From Liolophura sinensis (taxonomy: Eukaryota; Mollusca; Polyplacophora; Chitonida; Chitonidae), in the NCBI RefSeq assembly GCF_032854445.1, contig NC_088299.1, forward strand, positions 18,841,608 to 18,905,607: a DNA stretch of 64,000 bases. The letters are read 5' to 3'. The notes under the pieces are model-generated. The model saw nothing but the letters and a program-made list of their open reading frames with translations. It had not been told where the DNA came from and made no database searches. Position numbers and translations under genes: made by a program. Shown piece by piece: positions 51,301 to 62,414 of this stretch. Within the stretch, counting starts at the first letter, position 1. Each line of letters starts with the position of its first letter.

Positions 51301-53969
51301 AAGCTCCTCCTAACTCTTTGGTCCATCAGACCATTAAGCTCCTCCTAACTCTCAGGTCCATCAGACCATTCAGCTCCTCCTAACTCTCAGGTACATCAGG
51401 CCATTAAGCTCCTCCTAACTCTCAGGTCCATCAGACCATTAAGCTCCTCCTAACTCTCAGGTCCATCAGACCATTAAGCTCCTCCTAACTCTGAGATCCA
51501 TCAGACCATTCAGCCCCTCCTAACTCTGAGGTCCATCAGACCATTACGCTCCTCCTAACTCTCAGGTCCATCAGGCCATTAAGCTCCTCCTAACTCTGAG
51601 GTCCATCAGACCATTAAGCTCCTCCTAACTCTGAGGTCCATCAGACCATTAAGCTCCTCCTAACTCTGAGGTCCATCAGACCATTCAGCTCCTCCTAACT
51701 CTCAGGTCCATCAGACCATTCAGCTCCTCCTAACTCTGAGGTACGTCAAACCATTCAGCTCCTCCTAACTCTCAGGTCCATCAGACCATTAAGCTCCTCC
51801 TAACTCTCAGGTCCATCAGGCCATTAAGCTCCTCCTAACTCTGAGGTCCATCAGACCATTAAGCTCCTCCTAACTCTGAGGTCCATCAGACCATTCAGCT
51901 CCTCCTAACTCTCAGGTCCATCAGACCATTCAGCTCCTCCTAACTCTGAGGTACGTCAAACCATTCAGCTCCTCCTAACTCTGAGGTCCATCAGGCCATT
52001 CCTTTATTAGCACGTGTCCATGCTCAATGACATTTGATTCTTTGTTTCCTGTCACGTTATTTTGGAAAATCGGTGATGGAGGCAGAGTCATTTTCGGCTG
52101 TACTTTATAATAATCCCAGAGTTTGTGGCAATTTCGGGCAAAAAATGGAATAATGAGCTCTGGTGCTAGACAGAATGATGAGACATGTAAGCTTGAAGGG
52201 AAACAAGGACAGTGTAATTGGCCTTCTTAAAAATATATATGTACCTTATATGTGGGTAAAAATTTAGCTTTGGCCTCTGCAAATATATCCTTCTTTCCTT
52301 CAAGAAAACTGGAAGCTGTGAAAATAAGTAAAAGGGAATACCAGTTAAGATTGATTACATACATAAATTTAGGACAATAAGTAACACCATACAGCTATCA
52401 GTAACTGCATATATGACAATAAGTAACACCATACAGCTATCAATAACTGTATATATGACAATAAGTAACACCATACAGCTATCAATAACTGCATATATGA
52501 CAATAAGTAACACCCATACAGCTATTAATAACTGCATATATGACAATAAGTAACACCATACAGCTATCAGTAACTGCATATATGACAATAAGTAACGCAA
52601 TACAGTTATCAGTAAGTGCATATATGACAATAAGGAACACCATATAGCTATCAGTAACTGCATATATGACAATAAGTAGCACCATATAACTACTAGTAAC
52701 TGACTATATGAGCATTCGCAAATACAAATAATACTGGACATGTAACCATGTGCCCAGATGGTGCAGTACACAGACACCTGCTTGGTAACATGGCTATAAC
52801 CTGGTTATAATCTAATACAGGTACGCATGATCAGAGTGTTCACCTGCTGAGCTCAGCACTCACATGTACATAATAACCTAATCTCTGTCGTCAACAAGTG
52901 CCAACAACTAATAAGACTGACCCCCTCCCTCCCTTCCCAACAGAAAAATAAACAAAAAACATCATATTCTTAATTTAAGACAACTTCCACTCACTTTGAA
53001 GACTTTATTTTCTTTAAACCATCTGACTGGCTGTAATTTTGAGTGAGAGTGTACAGTTCCGGACAATTTCAAATTTAAGGATGGTGCATCTAAGCTGTTG
53101 TCAGCAAGGTCGTTTTGGAATGTAAGATAAGTGGAAGCAAAAGTTTATTATGATTTCTTCATAAATTCATTGACGACGTATATAATTTCCTAACTCAAAT
53201 TCCGTCTGAATGTTTCTGAAATGGTTTGAGTATATCCCAATGAAGTCTGTAAAACTGACCTTAACTAAGCACATGTATTACATTAGCATTTTTACCAATT
53301 TGTTAAAAAAAGGGTCTTGCACATTTTTTTACATTTATTTATTCATCCATTTCATTGGTGTTTTACATCATACCCTAGAATAAATGTTTCATAACAGTTT
53401 AAATGTAACAGAGCAGTGAGATGAGCTATAGGCCTGTGTAATATATGCCTCCACCTTGATCACTCAGCACTTGTATTTAATAGCTTCAATTTAGTTACAT
53501 CATGGTGGCTACAGTTAAAAAAGAAACAAACAAAAAGAAAATTTAGAAGTAGAACTTCACTACATACTGTCATGTTGCTCGTGGCCCAATGTACAAGAAC
53601 CATAAACACTTTACATCTATGTACAGTACACACCTAATACAGCACCATGATGGTGCGTCTGTGAATAAGTGATCTCCTACCTGTATAGAAAGTAGTCAGA
53701 GCCACAGGAGCAAACAAGAGCTGTTCCGACACAACCTTCTTCACGATGCTCATCACCGCTCTTCCTGGGCAGACGAACTCGGCAAGCCGTAGCCAGCTGT
53801 ACACCAGCGGAGCTATGGCTGAAAATCCTACGCAACTCGTTCTGGCGGTCTTCCCCAGGTCTAAGTTTTCTTTTTTGGAAATGACTTTTTGTTGGCATAT
53901 GTCTGATGCAGCATACATTACACCATAAGATCCCATTGAAAATAACAATGGCTTTATCCTGACAGACAT
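48336..53969 (-). CDS. MPV17L: Mpv17/PMP22-family membrane protein, MPV17L-like
   Basis: Four exons on the minus strand: 53969-53681, 52315-52245, 49194-49066 and 48389-48336 (TAG). Junctions are GT-AG, with phases 1, 0, 0, giving 180 aa, the usual family length. ATG 53969 is fixed by an in-frame TAA three codons upstream. Family marks: 'YAASDICQQ' near the N-terminus, 'WLRLAEFVCPGR' (59-70), 'GKKDIFAEAKAKF' and 'TGLTYWPIVQTINFAFVP' (121-138). The 'GKKDIF...KF' and 'YWPIVQ' blocks fit MPV17L better than MPV17 itself. Members are four-helix proteins of the mitochondrial inner membrane or peroxisomes, linked to reactive-oxygen handling and mtDNA upkeep; their exact activity is debated. Intron 1 holds a 42-bp array next to exon 2 and intron 2 a 2.5-kb 35-bp array. 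Confidence 0.92.
49497..52010. repeat. 35-bp minisatellite, 2.5 kb, inside MPV17L intron 2
   Basis: About 71 copies of 'CTCCTCCTAACTCTCAGGTC' + 'CATCAGACCATTAAG'. The first few units (49497-49700) are worn and read as a 70-bp dimer with 'ATCCTCCTAACCCTGAGATT'; the rest are homogeneous, with a few alternating variants (CTCAGG/CTGAGG, AAGCTC/CAGCTC). It fills about 80% of the intron between exons 2 and 3. Confidence 0.96.
52373..52712. repeat. 42-bp tandem repeat in MPV17L intron 1
   Basis: Eight copies of 'GACAATAAGTAACACCATAC' + 'AGCTATCAATAACTGCATATAT'. In the direction of transcription the unit contains TACTGAT, which resembles a branch point. The array starts 56 bp upstream of the exon 2 acceptor. 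The minus-strand open frame at 52355-52777 is a repeat artefact (14 codons per unit). Confidence 0.93.
53330..53402 (-). repeat. SINE tail fragment
   Basis: 'TTCATTGGTGTTTTACATCA' with an ATTT-rich edge, then 'AGAATAAATGTTTCATAACAG'. A worn tail of the common SINE, in MPV17L intron 1. Confidence 0.65.
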
Positions 53970-54865
53970 TTTTGATTAGGCTTAGGGCTGGATTAACTTT
54001 ATATAGCTATTACACAGTGCAAGGTGTTTCTGATTAGCCTGACATAGTTTAAACATGAGCTAAAGCTTACATATATATGTATATTTAAACTTCTTCTATA
54101 GTGCCCTTTACGATCTAATGTTTCGGTACTGTAAACAAAAACTGAGATGACTGGCAATCTATGAAATATGAATTATGAACAATGTGGGTGTGATCAAGAC
54201 CTTGATCTTCAATGCAGACTTCTGATTTTAAACTGACAAAAGTCAACCATTAAACATTGCTTGTAAGAACATGTGTAAAAATGTTTTTTTTTTATATAAA
54301 ATTTAAAAAAAAAGAAGAAAAAAAGGATTTAATCCTATATTTCCATGAATCATTAAATAACAATAAATAGAATGAATAAAAATAATACCTTTGTTGTACA
54401 CTGTTCTCTAAATTAAGTCCTAGAAAACACAACTATTATCTTACAGAGGTTTGTGGCCTCTTTCCTCTCCAATCTATCCCTATAACTGGTAAAGAACACT
54501 CACAAGCTGCAATCACTGTAATCATCTGCAACAGACATATCAATGTCCCATTAACACACCTGTATATCACTCATATTTGCACACAGTAACACACGTAAGT
54601 TCCTACATACAGACCTACATTTTGTACGTATTCTTGTCACTCAAGTCACCTGACAGCACTATTTGTATCAGACGTGATGAGGAGGGTTACAGAATAAAAA
54701 TAATGTTCTTGCAATTATAAAACTGTATTTAGTCACAGACAGCAAGAATATTATTTCTAATATGTCAGATCTTAAAATAATTGACCACGATACCTCAAGT
54801 GATTTATCTTCAATGTTAATTCCATGATATAAAATTTTCACTGAATGTAAGTACACCAAAAAATT
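53970..54865. other. 5' flank of the MPV17L-like gene
   Basis: Directly upstream of the minus-strand start codon. AT-rich with A and T runs. I see no TATA-like element I would trust and no coding sequence; the first non-coding exon, if any, cannot be located. Confidence 0.4.
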
Positions 54866-55146
54866 CATTGGGCCCCTGTGGCCATTAGTGGTTAGCGTGC
54901 TAGTGCAGTGCTATGAATCAGGAGGTTCTTACTGATGCAATCGCTGTGAGTTCAAGTCCAGTTCATGCTAACTTTATTTGTCTCCAGATCTACATGTACT
55001 AGGGGAATTCTGCCAGCTATGTGCGGATAGTCATGGGTTTCATCTGGGTCTGCCTGAATTTCTCCCACCTAAATGCTGGCTGCCGTTGTATATAAGTTAA
55101 GTACTCTTGAGTACGGCGTGAAATAGCAATCAAATAAATAAACAAA
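54866..55146 (+). mobile_element. SINE, full length
   Basis: Head 'GGGCCCCTGTGGCCATTAGT', B-box-like 'GAGTTCAAGTCC', middle 'GTCATGGGTTTCATCTGGGT' and tail 'GAGTACGGCGTGAAATAGCA' with an AAAT run. All parts of the family are present, in order and clearly diverged. It lies upstream of MPV17L. Confidence 0.87.
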
Positions 55147-55865
55147 AAACCTTCAAGTTGTGAAGTCTAAAGCTGAACATATGCTATGAGCCTTAACCTA
55201 TGCTTAATCAAGACACCATAACAAAATTTAGCTCACCTAGAAGTAGCTTGGGCCCATTTTATGTTAACAGAAAACACACACTGATCCTGGTATACGACTA
55301 ATAAATGGTTGACTAGCTAAATGATCTACAGTAAAAGTGTACACCACGGTTTGTCCACGGTTGCCTAAACTCGTTATGTTTGTTGCAGTCTCGTGATGGA
55401 CTCGCCTAGTTTAAGATTAAGCACTGTGGTACAATGGTTTTGTGGTGTGAATTGCTTTCAGTCATATCACCCCAGGGGAGTAATGTTTCATGCCGATGTC
55501 CGGCAATGAGTGGTGTGAATGACGTGCTCGTCACATGACTGTCTGCCAAACTCAACTGTATAGTCGACATGACGTCCGCCGTGGCAACATCAAGTTCAAC
55601 ATCAAACACAGTCCACTTTTACACAAACGACGCACGTCGTGAGCTATACAATAAAATAATTGTGTTTTTTTTAGAAAGAACTACCCCATGGAACAAATTT
55701 CAATACACATGTTCGTTAAACAAACTTACAATGAGTACATGAGCCCAGGAGCCCAGGAGCCAGCCGTCAGTTTGATTAAAAACTTATCGCACTTTGCGAT
55801 TTAACAGTTGTTTCTGAGGGCTGACATATTAGGATGAAAGCGAGGCTGGTAACAGCTACAACATC
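55147..55865. other. Intergenic region upstream of MPV17L, beside the inverted-repeat element
   Basis: Less AT-rich than its surroundings around 55380-55640, with several CpG-containing stretches. A minus-strand 67-codon frame (55406-55609) has no recognised motif. It could include the promoter of the minus-strand gene. Confidence 0.35.
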
Positions 55866-56592
55866 CGCCGTATGCAATCAAGAGAAACTTGCACTCCACC
55901 ACGAAAAAATGAGCCTTAATCACGTGATTACATTGAAACAGTCTGCCGACGCGTGGTTATCTCCCCCTGTCACTAGATAACGCAACCATGTTACATCATT
56001 AACTCACCCAGTAGCGTCGTTTGCTTGACGACAAAACGGTTACCACCATCTCCCGCAGAGAGCAATTTCTTCTACATCTCCTACTAAAATTAAACCCAAC
56101 CGCTGCAAATGGTATTAATGGTTTCCATTTTCCCCATCGACAATTATCAACAAACATTTATAAATAACACATTTTGCTCAGTGAGTGAGCAAAATTCACC
56201 ATCAGAAAAGAAATTTAATTCTAACAATTGGCGAACATTCGTTGGACATAATCTGTTTCCACATTCACACTGCTGTACATGTACACAAGCAAGTATGCAT
56301 CATTTGGTTCCTTTATACGGCAAACTCATTAATAATGCATCAGAACGAATAAATCAGGCATAAACACAAGACAATGTTATTTTTACTAATAATGCAATTT
56401 TCTTTAGAAATCATAATGTCACCCTGACAACAACCAATAATACCATATGACACAAGTTGAATTCAGAGTAACCTCCCTCTTTCTGCTTTTGACCTTGTGA
56501 GGTGAGTAACTTTATAAATTCTGTCTAGTGCTAACTGGGCCATTGTACTGTATCCATATGTAATCAAATAAAAAGCTTTTCGTTAACACGTC

Positions 56593-56916
56593 ATGGATAA
56601 TAATTTCAAATTCACACAGGGACCTAAAATATATAATAATTGTTATATTAATCACTATGTGCTGCTGGTACATCTAGCCGATATCATGTATCTGCATAAA
56701 ATTAAAAATAATGTAGAAGGCAATCTATGGCAAGCTGACAAGTCTCGGATAACATTCAGTTCTTTTCGGAAAATTAATGGCCGAACACCTCTGTCGGAAG
56801 ATAAGTTAAATGAATTTGCAAGCAGAGTTTCAAATTCAACAGAGAAGAAATTATTTAGCATAAACGATCGTTCAATCTATGCTGAGGATCTGGCTACACT
56901 CACCAGTGAATCTTAG
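56593..56916 (+). CDS. Unidentified 107-codon open frame inside the inverted-repeat element
   Basis: Starts MDNNFKFTQG and ends ATLTSES. The composition is protein-like (Lys/Asn/Ser with a spaced hydrophobic pattern, no low complexity), unlike most frames here. No family was recognised. Neighbouring short frames at 56109-56363 and 57171-57401 (the latter with a Cys/His-rich stretch, CHDPTCSNSHCNHEC) lie on the same strand. Together they could be remains of a gene carried by the 6.3-kb element, or chance. Confidence 0.22.
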   Translation: MDNNFKFTQGPKIYNNCYINHYVLLVHLADIMYLHKIKNNVEGNLWQADKSRITFSSFRKINGRTPLSEDKLNEFASRVSNSTEKKLFSINDRSIYAEDLATLTSES

Positions 56917-57764
56917 CTGTCAAATTTCTTAATTAATTAGCCACATTGCAGACAGGATAAATACACAATGTACCGATGTAGTATGTTCGTATGTTCATTT
57001 GACGACTGAATCTTTCCCAACTGAAGTCGGTCAATCATTAGTTGAGCTAAAGTCAAATATCTTCCTCCCCAAATGCCAGATAATTTACAGCTTTAAATTT
57101 ATAGCTCGTCAAGCCTGATTCGTGAGGCAAAACAACACATGATCAAAATGATAATCATTATGTATTTTTGATCTACTTAAATAAAGTGGTATATGCAGAT
57201 TCTTTAGGCATGAAAATTTGGGCAAATTTTTTGAATCAATTGAAGAAGGGGCTTGTTAAAAGTACAATACAACTGGATACACTAGAAATAGCTGTGTGTC
57301 ATGATCCAACGTGTTCGAACAGTCACTGCAATCATGAATGCATGTCTGAAAATGTGCCCCGTATTATCCTCTGCAGACATGTAGTAATGTGTGTGGAGTA
57401 GCAGCAATAATCGAATTCTGTGCCCTGCGGCCTAAATTTGTTCCTACAATTAGTACACAAAAACCTCTCTGAAGAAATAAATTTCCCAAAGACAAAATAC
57501 TTAAAGCAAATCGCAAACTCTTCCACATTTTTGAGAAAGTAATAATTGAATGGATCATGTCATTAGAAATTGACATTTCGCTGCTATATTTCAGGCAATA
57601 TTAACCAGCGGTACACATGCTTTGTCAAATCATCAGCTTCAAACAATTGAAAACCACATCTTAATTGTGCAGATGGCAGCTACCCCAAACCCAAAAATAA
57701 CTCGTGTTAAGAACTTGTTATTAACTCATAAGTTCTTTACAAGGTATTCACGAGAATGTTTGCA

Positions 57765-58256
57765 TGCAAATGAGATAAGGGCTCATGAATAACTCGTTAA
57801 GAGCTTGTATGAACAACTTGCAAATGAGATAAGGGCTCATGAATAACTCGTTAAGAGCTTGTATGAACAACTTGCAAATGAGATAAGGGCTCATGAATAA
57901 CTCGTTAAGAGCTTGTATGAACAACTTGCAAATGAGATAAGGGCTCATGAATAACTCGTTAAGAGCTTGTATGAACAACTTGCAAATGAGATAAGGGCTC
58001 ATGAATAACTCGTTAAGAGCTTGTATGAACAACTTGCAAATGAGGTAAGGGCTCATGAATAACTCGTTAAGAGCTTGTATGAACAACTTGCAAATGAGAT
58101 AAGGGCTCATGAATAACTCGTTAAGAGCTTGTATGAACAACTTGCAAATGAGATAAGGGCTCATGAATAACTCGTTAAGAGCTTGTATGAACAACTTGCA
58201 AATGAGGTAAGGGCTCATGAATAACTCGATAAGAGCTTGTATGAACAACTTGCAAA
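57765..58256. repeat. 54-bp tandem repeat, nine near-identical copies
   Basis: The unit is 'GCAAATGAGATAAGGGCTCA' + 'TGAATAACTCGTTAAGAGCT' + 'TGTATGAACAACTT'. Only single changes separate the copies (GAGGTAAG twice, CTCGATAAG once). Both flanks (57700-57764 and 58257-58365) contain looser 'AACTTGC' and 'AACTCGT' motifs, the likely source. The 18-codon period gives a minus-strand 172-codon frame (LICKLFIQALNELFMSPY repeated) that I reject as a gene. Confidence 0.95.
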
Positions 58257-58734
58257 TAACTTGCAAATACCTCGCTTATAAATTACATGGTAACAACTTG
58301 CAGAAAACTCATAATAATAACTTGCTAATAACTCGTACAACTCACCTATGAACTCGTGATGTACGTCACATGTGCCAAAGCTCATGAATATAGATCTTGT
58401 AAAAAAATTTATTCACATAAATAAATCATAATGATATGAGCAATAATATTACATTGCAATCACCATTTCGTACACATTTCAAATTTCCTGGCTTTTCCAG
58501 GCTCAAAGTTCACATTTTCCAGGTGTCTTGGAATAAATATTTTACACAAGCTTGAAACAATGTAAACTGACCAGAATTAGGTGAACTGTCTGTCTTTCAC
58601 ATATACACAGCAAGAAATTATTGTATTTTCAAACATATTTTTGCTAACAAGCTTCCCTAGAAGTGATTCGGCATACTGTAAATTGCAGTTCAGGTGGATT
58701 TGCACACTAGATTTCAAGGGTTTTTCATGCCCAA

Positions 58735-58885
58735 CATGAAAAATCCCCTGATTTATTTTTTGTTTTACCCCATACTCAACTATATTTCACTAATACACCA
58801 GCAGCCAGAATTATGGTTGGAGAAATCGGGCGGAACCCAGGAGAAACCCACAACCATCCACAGGCTGCTAAAAATCAAATGTGAA
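58735..58885 (-). mobile_element. SINE, 3' and middle portion
   Basis: The plus strand shows the tail ('TTTTACCCCATACTCAACTA'), 'CAGCAGCCAGAATTATGG' and 'CCCACAACCATCCACAGGCT' in order. Worn; head missing. Confidence 0.75.
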
Positions 58886-59314
58886 ACAATAATCTCACAA
58901 TGCATCTCTTCAGGTTACCCAGCACGATTTGCTTGAGTTTAAGAAACATATGCCATATGATACCAGAATTATGTCCCACACAGTCAAAATATGTCAAGCA
59001 CAAATTTGGTAATCAATCGATCAGAAACTATGCACAAGAGCAGCTTGACTAACGCCTAAAACCGATTAAAATATGCAAAAGTAACCGGACGGTGAACAAC
59101 CGCAGGTCATTTTATACATTTTGTGCGACTATCCTATGCCATATAATAGCTGAGATTTGGCATGCACAAATTTCCTCTGAAATATCAATGGCCTGGAAAA
59201 TATGCCTAAGAGCAGAAAACTAAAACGGATCGAAATTTGAAAAAATAACCACACAGTGCTCAGTTTCAGGTCATCTTGCACACTTCGTGTCAGTTTGGGA
59301 ATCCTACGTCTAAT

Positions 59315-59587
59315 AATTTCGCTCAGTTGGTTAACGCGCTAGCGCAGCGTAACGACCCAGGGGCCTCTCACCAATGCGGTAGCTGTGAGTTCAAGTCCAG
59401 CCCATGCTGGCTTCCTCTCCGGTCGTTCGTGGGAAGATCTGGGAACAACCTGCGGATGGTCGTGGGTTTCCCCCGGGCTCTGCTTGGTTTCCTCCCACCA
59501 TAATGCTGACCACCTACGTATAAGTGAAATATTCTTGAGTACGGCGTAAAACACCAATCAAATAAATAAATAAAGAAATAAATAAAT
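59315..59587 (+). mobile_element. SINE, nearly full length, well preserved
   Basis: The A-box region 'CGCTCAGTTGGTTAACGCGC', B-box-like 'GAGTTCAAGTCC', 'GGTCGTGGGTTTCCCCCGGG', 'CACCATAATGCTGACC' and 'CGGCGTAAAACACCAATCAA' are all present, followed by AAAT units. Only the first dozen bases of the head are missing. It is among the least diverged copies, so relatively young. Confidence 0.9.
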
Positions 59588-59722
59588 CTAATATGGCCTG
59601 TTACCAACCTGCAGTTGGTTGTGGATTTCCACCAAGCTCTGTCTGGTCTCCTGCCACCTATGCTGGCTGCCGTCGTATAAGCGAAGTATTCTTGACAGTC
59701 AATCAAATAAATAAATCTAATA
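59588..59722 (+). mobile_element. SINE, 3' portion, tandem to the previous copy
   Basis: Contains 'AACCTGCAGTTGGTTGTGGA', 'CTATGCTGGCTGCCGTCG' and 'AGTCAATCAAATAAATAAAT'. It begins where the tail of the preceding SINE ends, in the same orientation. Confidence 0.75.
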
Positions 59723-62146
59723 ATTTGAGCGGGCCGGTAACAGTGTAAGAAGGCTATGAAGAGCCTAGCTTTAATTATTATCTTTTATTAATTAAAAAAC
59801 ATGCACAATCTTAACATGTTAGAAATTTAGGAAATAATACCTGTCTGTACTGACTCCTCTAAGAAATAGAACGGTTGCCAAATAGACAATATACAAGGGC
59901 TGTAACCATGTTGTGTTCCCGTGTTAGCACAGTGCAACTGGGCCATTTTATATGAACAAACTCACCATGTATTGTATTCTCAACTCTGCCTAAACTCAGC
60001 GGTTTGTATTCCCTCTCTCACTAACATGATAAGTGCTATTATTGTGACTACGCATACCGGTAAGCGATCTGAGTAAGCGTACGGGAAGTCTGGGAATAAA
60101 AGTGCATTAACTAACTCATACAAATAATGGCTCTGAAGAGCGGAGTGATTAAATTAAATTAATTCACAGTTAAATGGCATATTCTCCAAAAGGTCTTAAT
60201 GAAACTTTTACAACCTTATACTGCACTGAATTCCATCTTTTATTAGATGTAATATAACATTTCAGATTACTACCCTGTTTCTTCCACCTTTTGGCATGTC
60301 TGAGGACAACTTCGAATGAAATCTATCTGCCTTAATACTTTGATAATGGTGAAAATTTCTGTTTAATTGGGTTTGCTAACATCAAGGTTTCGCAGAGAAA
60401 ATCAAGTTTTTAGTCTAGATAAAGAAAACTCCTCAGAATAGGCTTAAAACACAAGGCGAACATGTTAAAAGGGTCAAGAAATATAGGGTACTTGAAACCT
60501 GGTAAAATGCAATGAAAAGAAATTAACTCTATAAGTGGTTATAATATTTGTTGTATTATTTATATACCATGTCTATTTGTTTGTAATACGTCCTATTCAG
60601 ACAAGTCATATGACTCACGCAGCGGTCTTTGTGTGAGCAAATATCTCAGCAAGCCTGTACGGCACGTGGGCCAAGACAGGCTAGCACAGCGGTCAGCGCA
60701 AGCCTAGACAGTTCAAAGCAAATATCCATCGCAAGAGTTCGTAACTTTAACTAAAATATATAACTGTCACAAAAGATGATAAGAACACGTTTATTCAAAA
60801 TAATTCAATGAAAAAGATCTCATCAAGAGGATACTTCCAGATTGTCTGTGAAAAATTCTTGAGTAAGGTGTTAAATAACAATCAGATCAGAAAATTAAAG
60901 TCTAGTTTAATTATTCCACCGTTTTTTTTTTGGCTGGGGTGTGTAACATGATATGTTTGGTTGGTTACAGAATAGATGTTTTAATAACACGTGGTATATT
61001 TCTGAGCATGTTTTGTTGTTTCCTGATCAAATACACAGGTGATTAATAAAAATGTCATTAAACTGCTGTTTTCACATCGCCCTATTTGTAGGTCCTCCAT
61101 CTGTAATATTAATTGGTTTTCGGCAGGCTGCATTGGCCTTCAACTTCGCCTTGAGTCAATGAAGCATGCCACAGGTCAATAGGACAGATCTTGGAACTGT
61201 AACATGGCCGATATGAAAAAAGCCATTTAATAGCATACTATTATAAACCTGCAACAAGAACCGATCAAGCTAAATAAAAGCTGTGTGGTAAAATTATTAC
61301 AAAGGATGTGGATGTATGTTTGACATTTCTACAGGTAATATGAAACCTACTGGTCACACAATCACTCCTTCCATCCTGGTCTCCTTGTGGCAACGGTGGT
61401 CCTTCAACCAGAAATCCCGTAAAACAGGGGCATGAAACTAACATGGGTAGATATACATTTGTATAAATATGTAGCTAGTGTACATACATTTAAGTAACTC
61501 CATAAACCAGCATGCACATAGGTAGGACATTTACCGATTTATATTAAAAGAAATAGTTTTTCTTTCACCACTAGACCTACTGATTTAATTTATATTTTAC
61601 ATTTTACTACAAATAATTGCTTAACAATCTACAATATATTACCAACGTAATATTAATAATAGCTTTTTATGACGACTGCAGTAAATTATGAAATGCTTAA
61701 TTAATTTAAACATGCTGAAAAAATGAAATTTTTGTTAAATGAAAGTAAATTTAGAACTGTACTGTAAGAATGTTTAAGGTTATATACCAATAAGCAAAGT
61801 TAACTACAATGGGGGTCTGACAAAGGCCTGGCAGCAGGACCTTGGAATTATTGACATCAAATGATCCATTACCAGGTTATAACGATGATGATGCCACATT
61901 AAAAACAGTAGGATGTTATAATAAAAGCTCATACATTTAATTTGTAACAAATAGTAGCCGTTGCGCTACAATGCATTTGTGACAAGAATTTTTTGAAAAG
62001 AAACAAAAATACATGTTCAATATCTACACTTACATATAATGCCAACTGTCTCAGCACATGTTCAACAGAAGCGTTCCTGCACTGTGTACTGTGTTGCACC
62101 ATGAGCTGTTGTGACGATAGGTGACGTAGAGACCTCTGGAACTCCG
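59723..62146. other. Interior of the inverted-repeat element, no supported gene
   Basis: AT-rich sequence with no recognisable coding exon, array or RNA gene. A worn SINE-tail-like string ('TTGAGTAAGGTGTTAAATAA', 60858) is the only repeat trace. Confidence 0.45.
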
Positions 62147-62414
62147 CAATGTAGTCACGTGATTAAGGCCCACTTTTTCGTGCATGATTGCAAGTTTCTC
62201 TTGATTGCATCGCCGTATGGTACTCTCGTGTGAATGAGCTGTTTTGCAGACAGAAAAAGGCGATGAGTTAATGTTGATGACACTCGCAAAGAAGACACGG
62301 GAGTTGAAGATTCGGGAACAGAGAAAGGGACAATAATGATTAATTGTGTGATTAATTTACAGCTCAGACATTGACTCAGCTGTGAAATATACGCACTGCA
62401 ACAACAACAACATA

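Larger units (their letters stand above)
55866..62216. mobile_element. Candidate 6.3-kb element with 64-bp terminal inverted repeats
   Basis: 55872-55935 and 62147-62210 are inverted copies (about 85% identical). The outermost 22 bases match exactly (from 'ATGCAATCAAGAGAAACTTG'), then 'CACGAAAAA' and 'CCTTAATCACGTGA' match. The 6-mer 'CGCCGT' lies immediately outside both ends (55866-55871 and 62211-62216) in direct orientation, as a target-site duplication would; the similarity extends to about 12 bp with one gap. The interior holds small unidentified open frames (56.1-57.6 kb), a 54-bp array and four SINE copies, so it is old or heavily invaded. No transposase or other hallmark gene was recognised; superfamily unknown. 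Alternative: two copies of a conserved promoter segment. Confidence 0.5.

Noticed and set aside
55406-55609. 67-codon minus-strand frame upstream of MPV17L as an extra N-terminal exon
   Set aside because: MPV17L already has a start codon preceded by an in-frame stop, and no donor site links this frame to it.
57748-58266. 172-codon minus-strand frame with an 18-residue repeat resembling a repeat protein
   Set aside because: It coincides exactly with the 54-bp tandem array and is bounded by the array ends.
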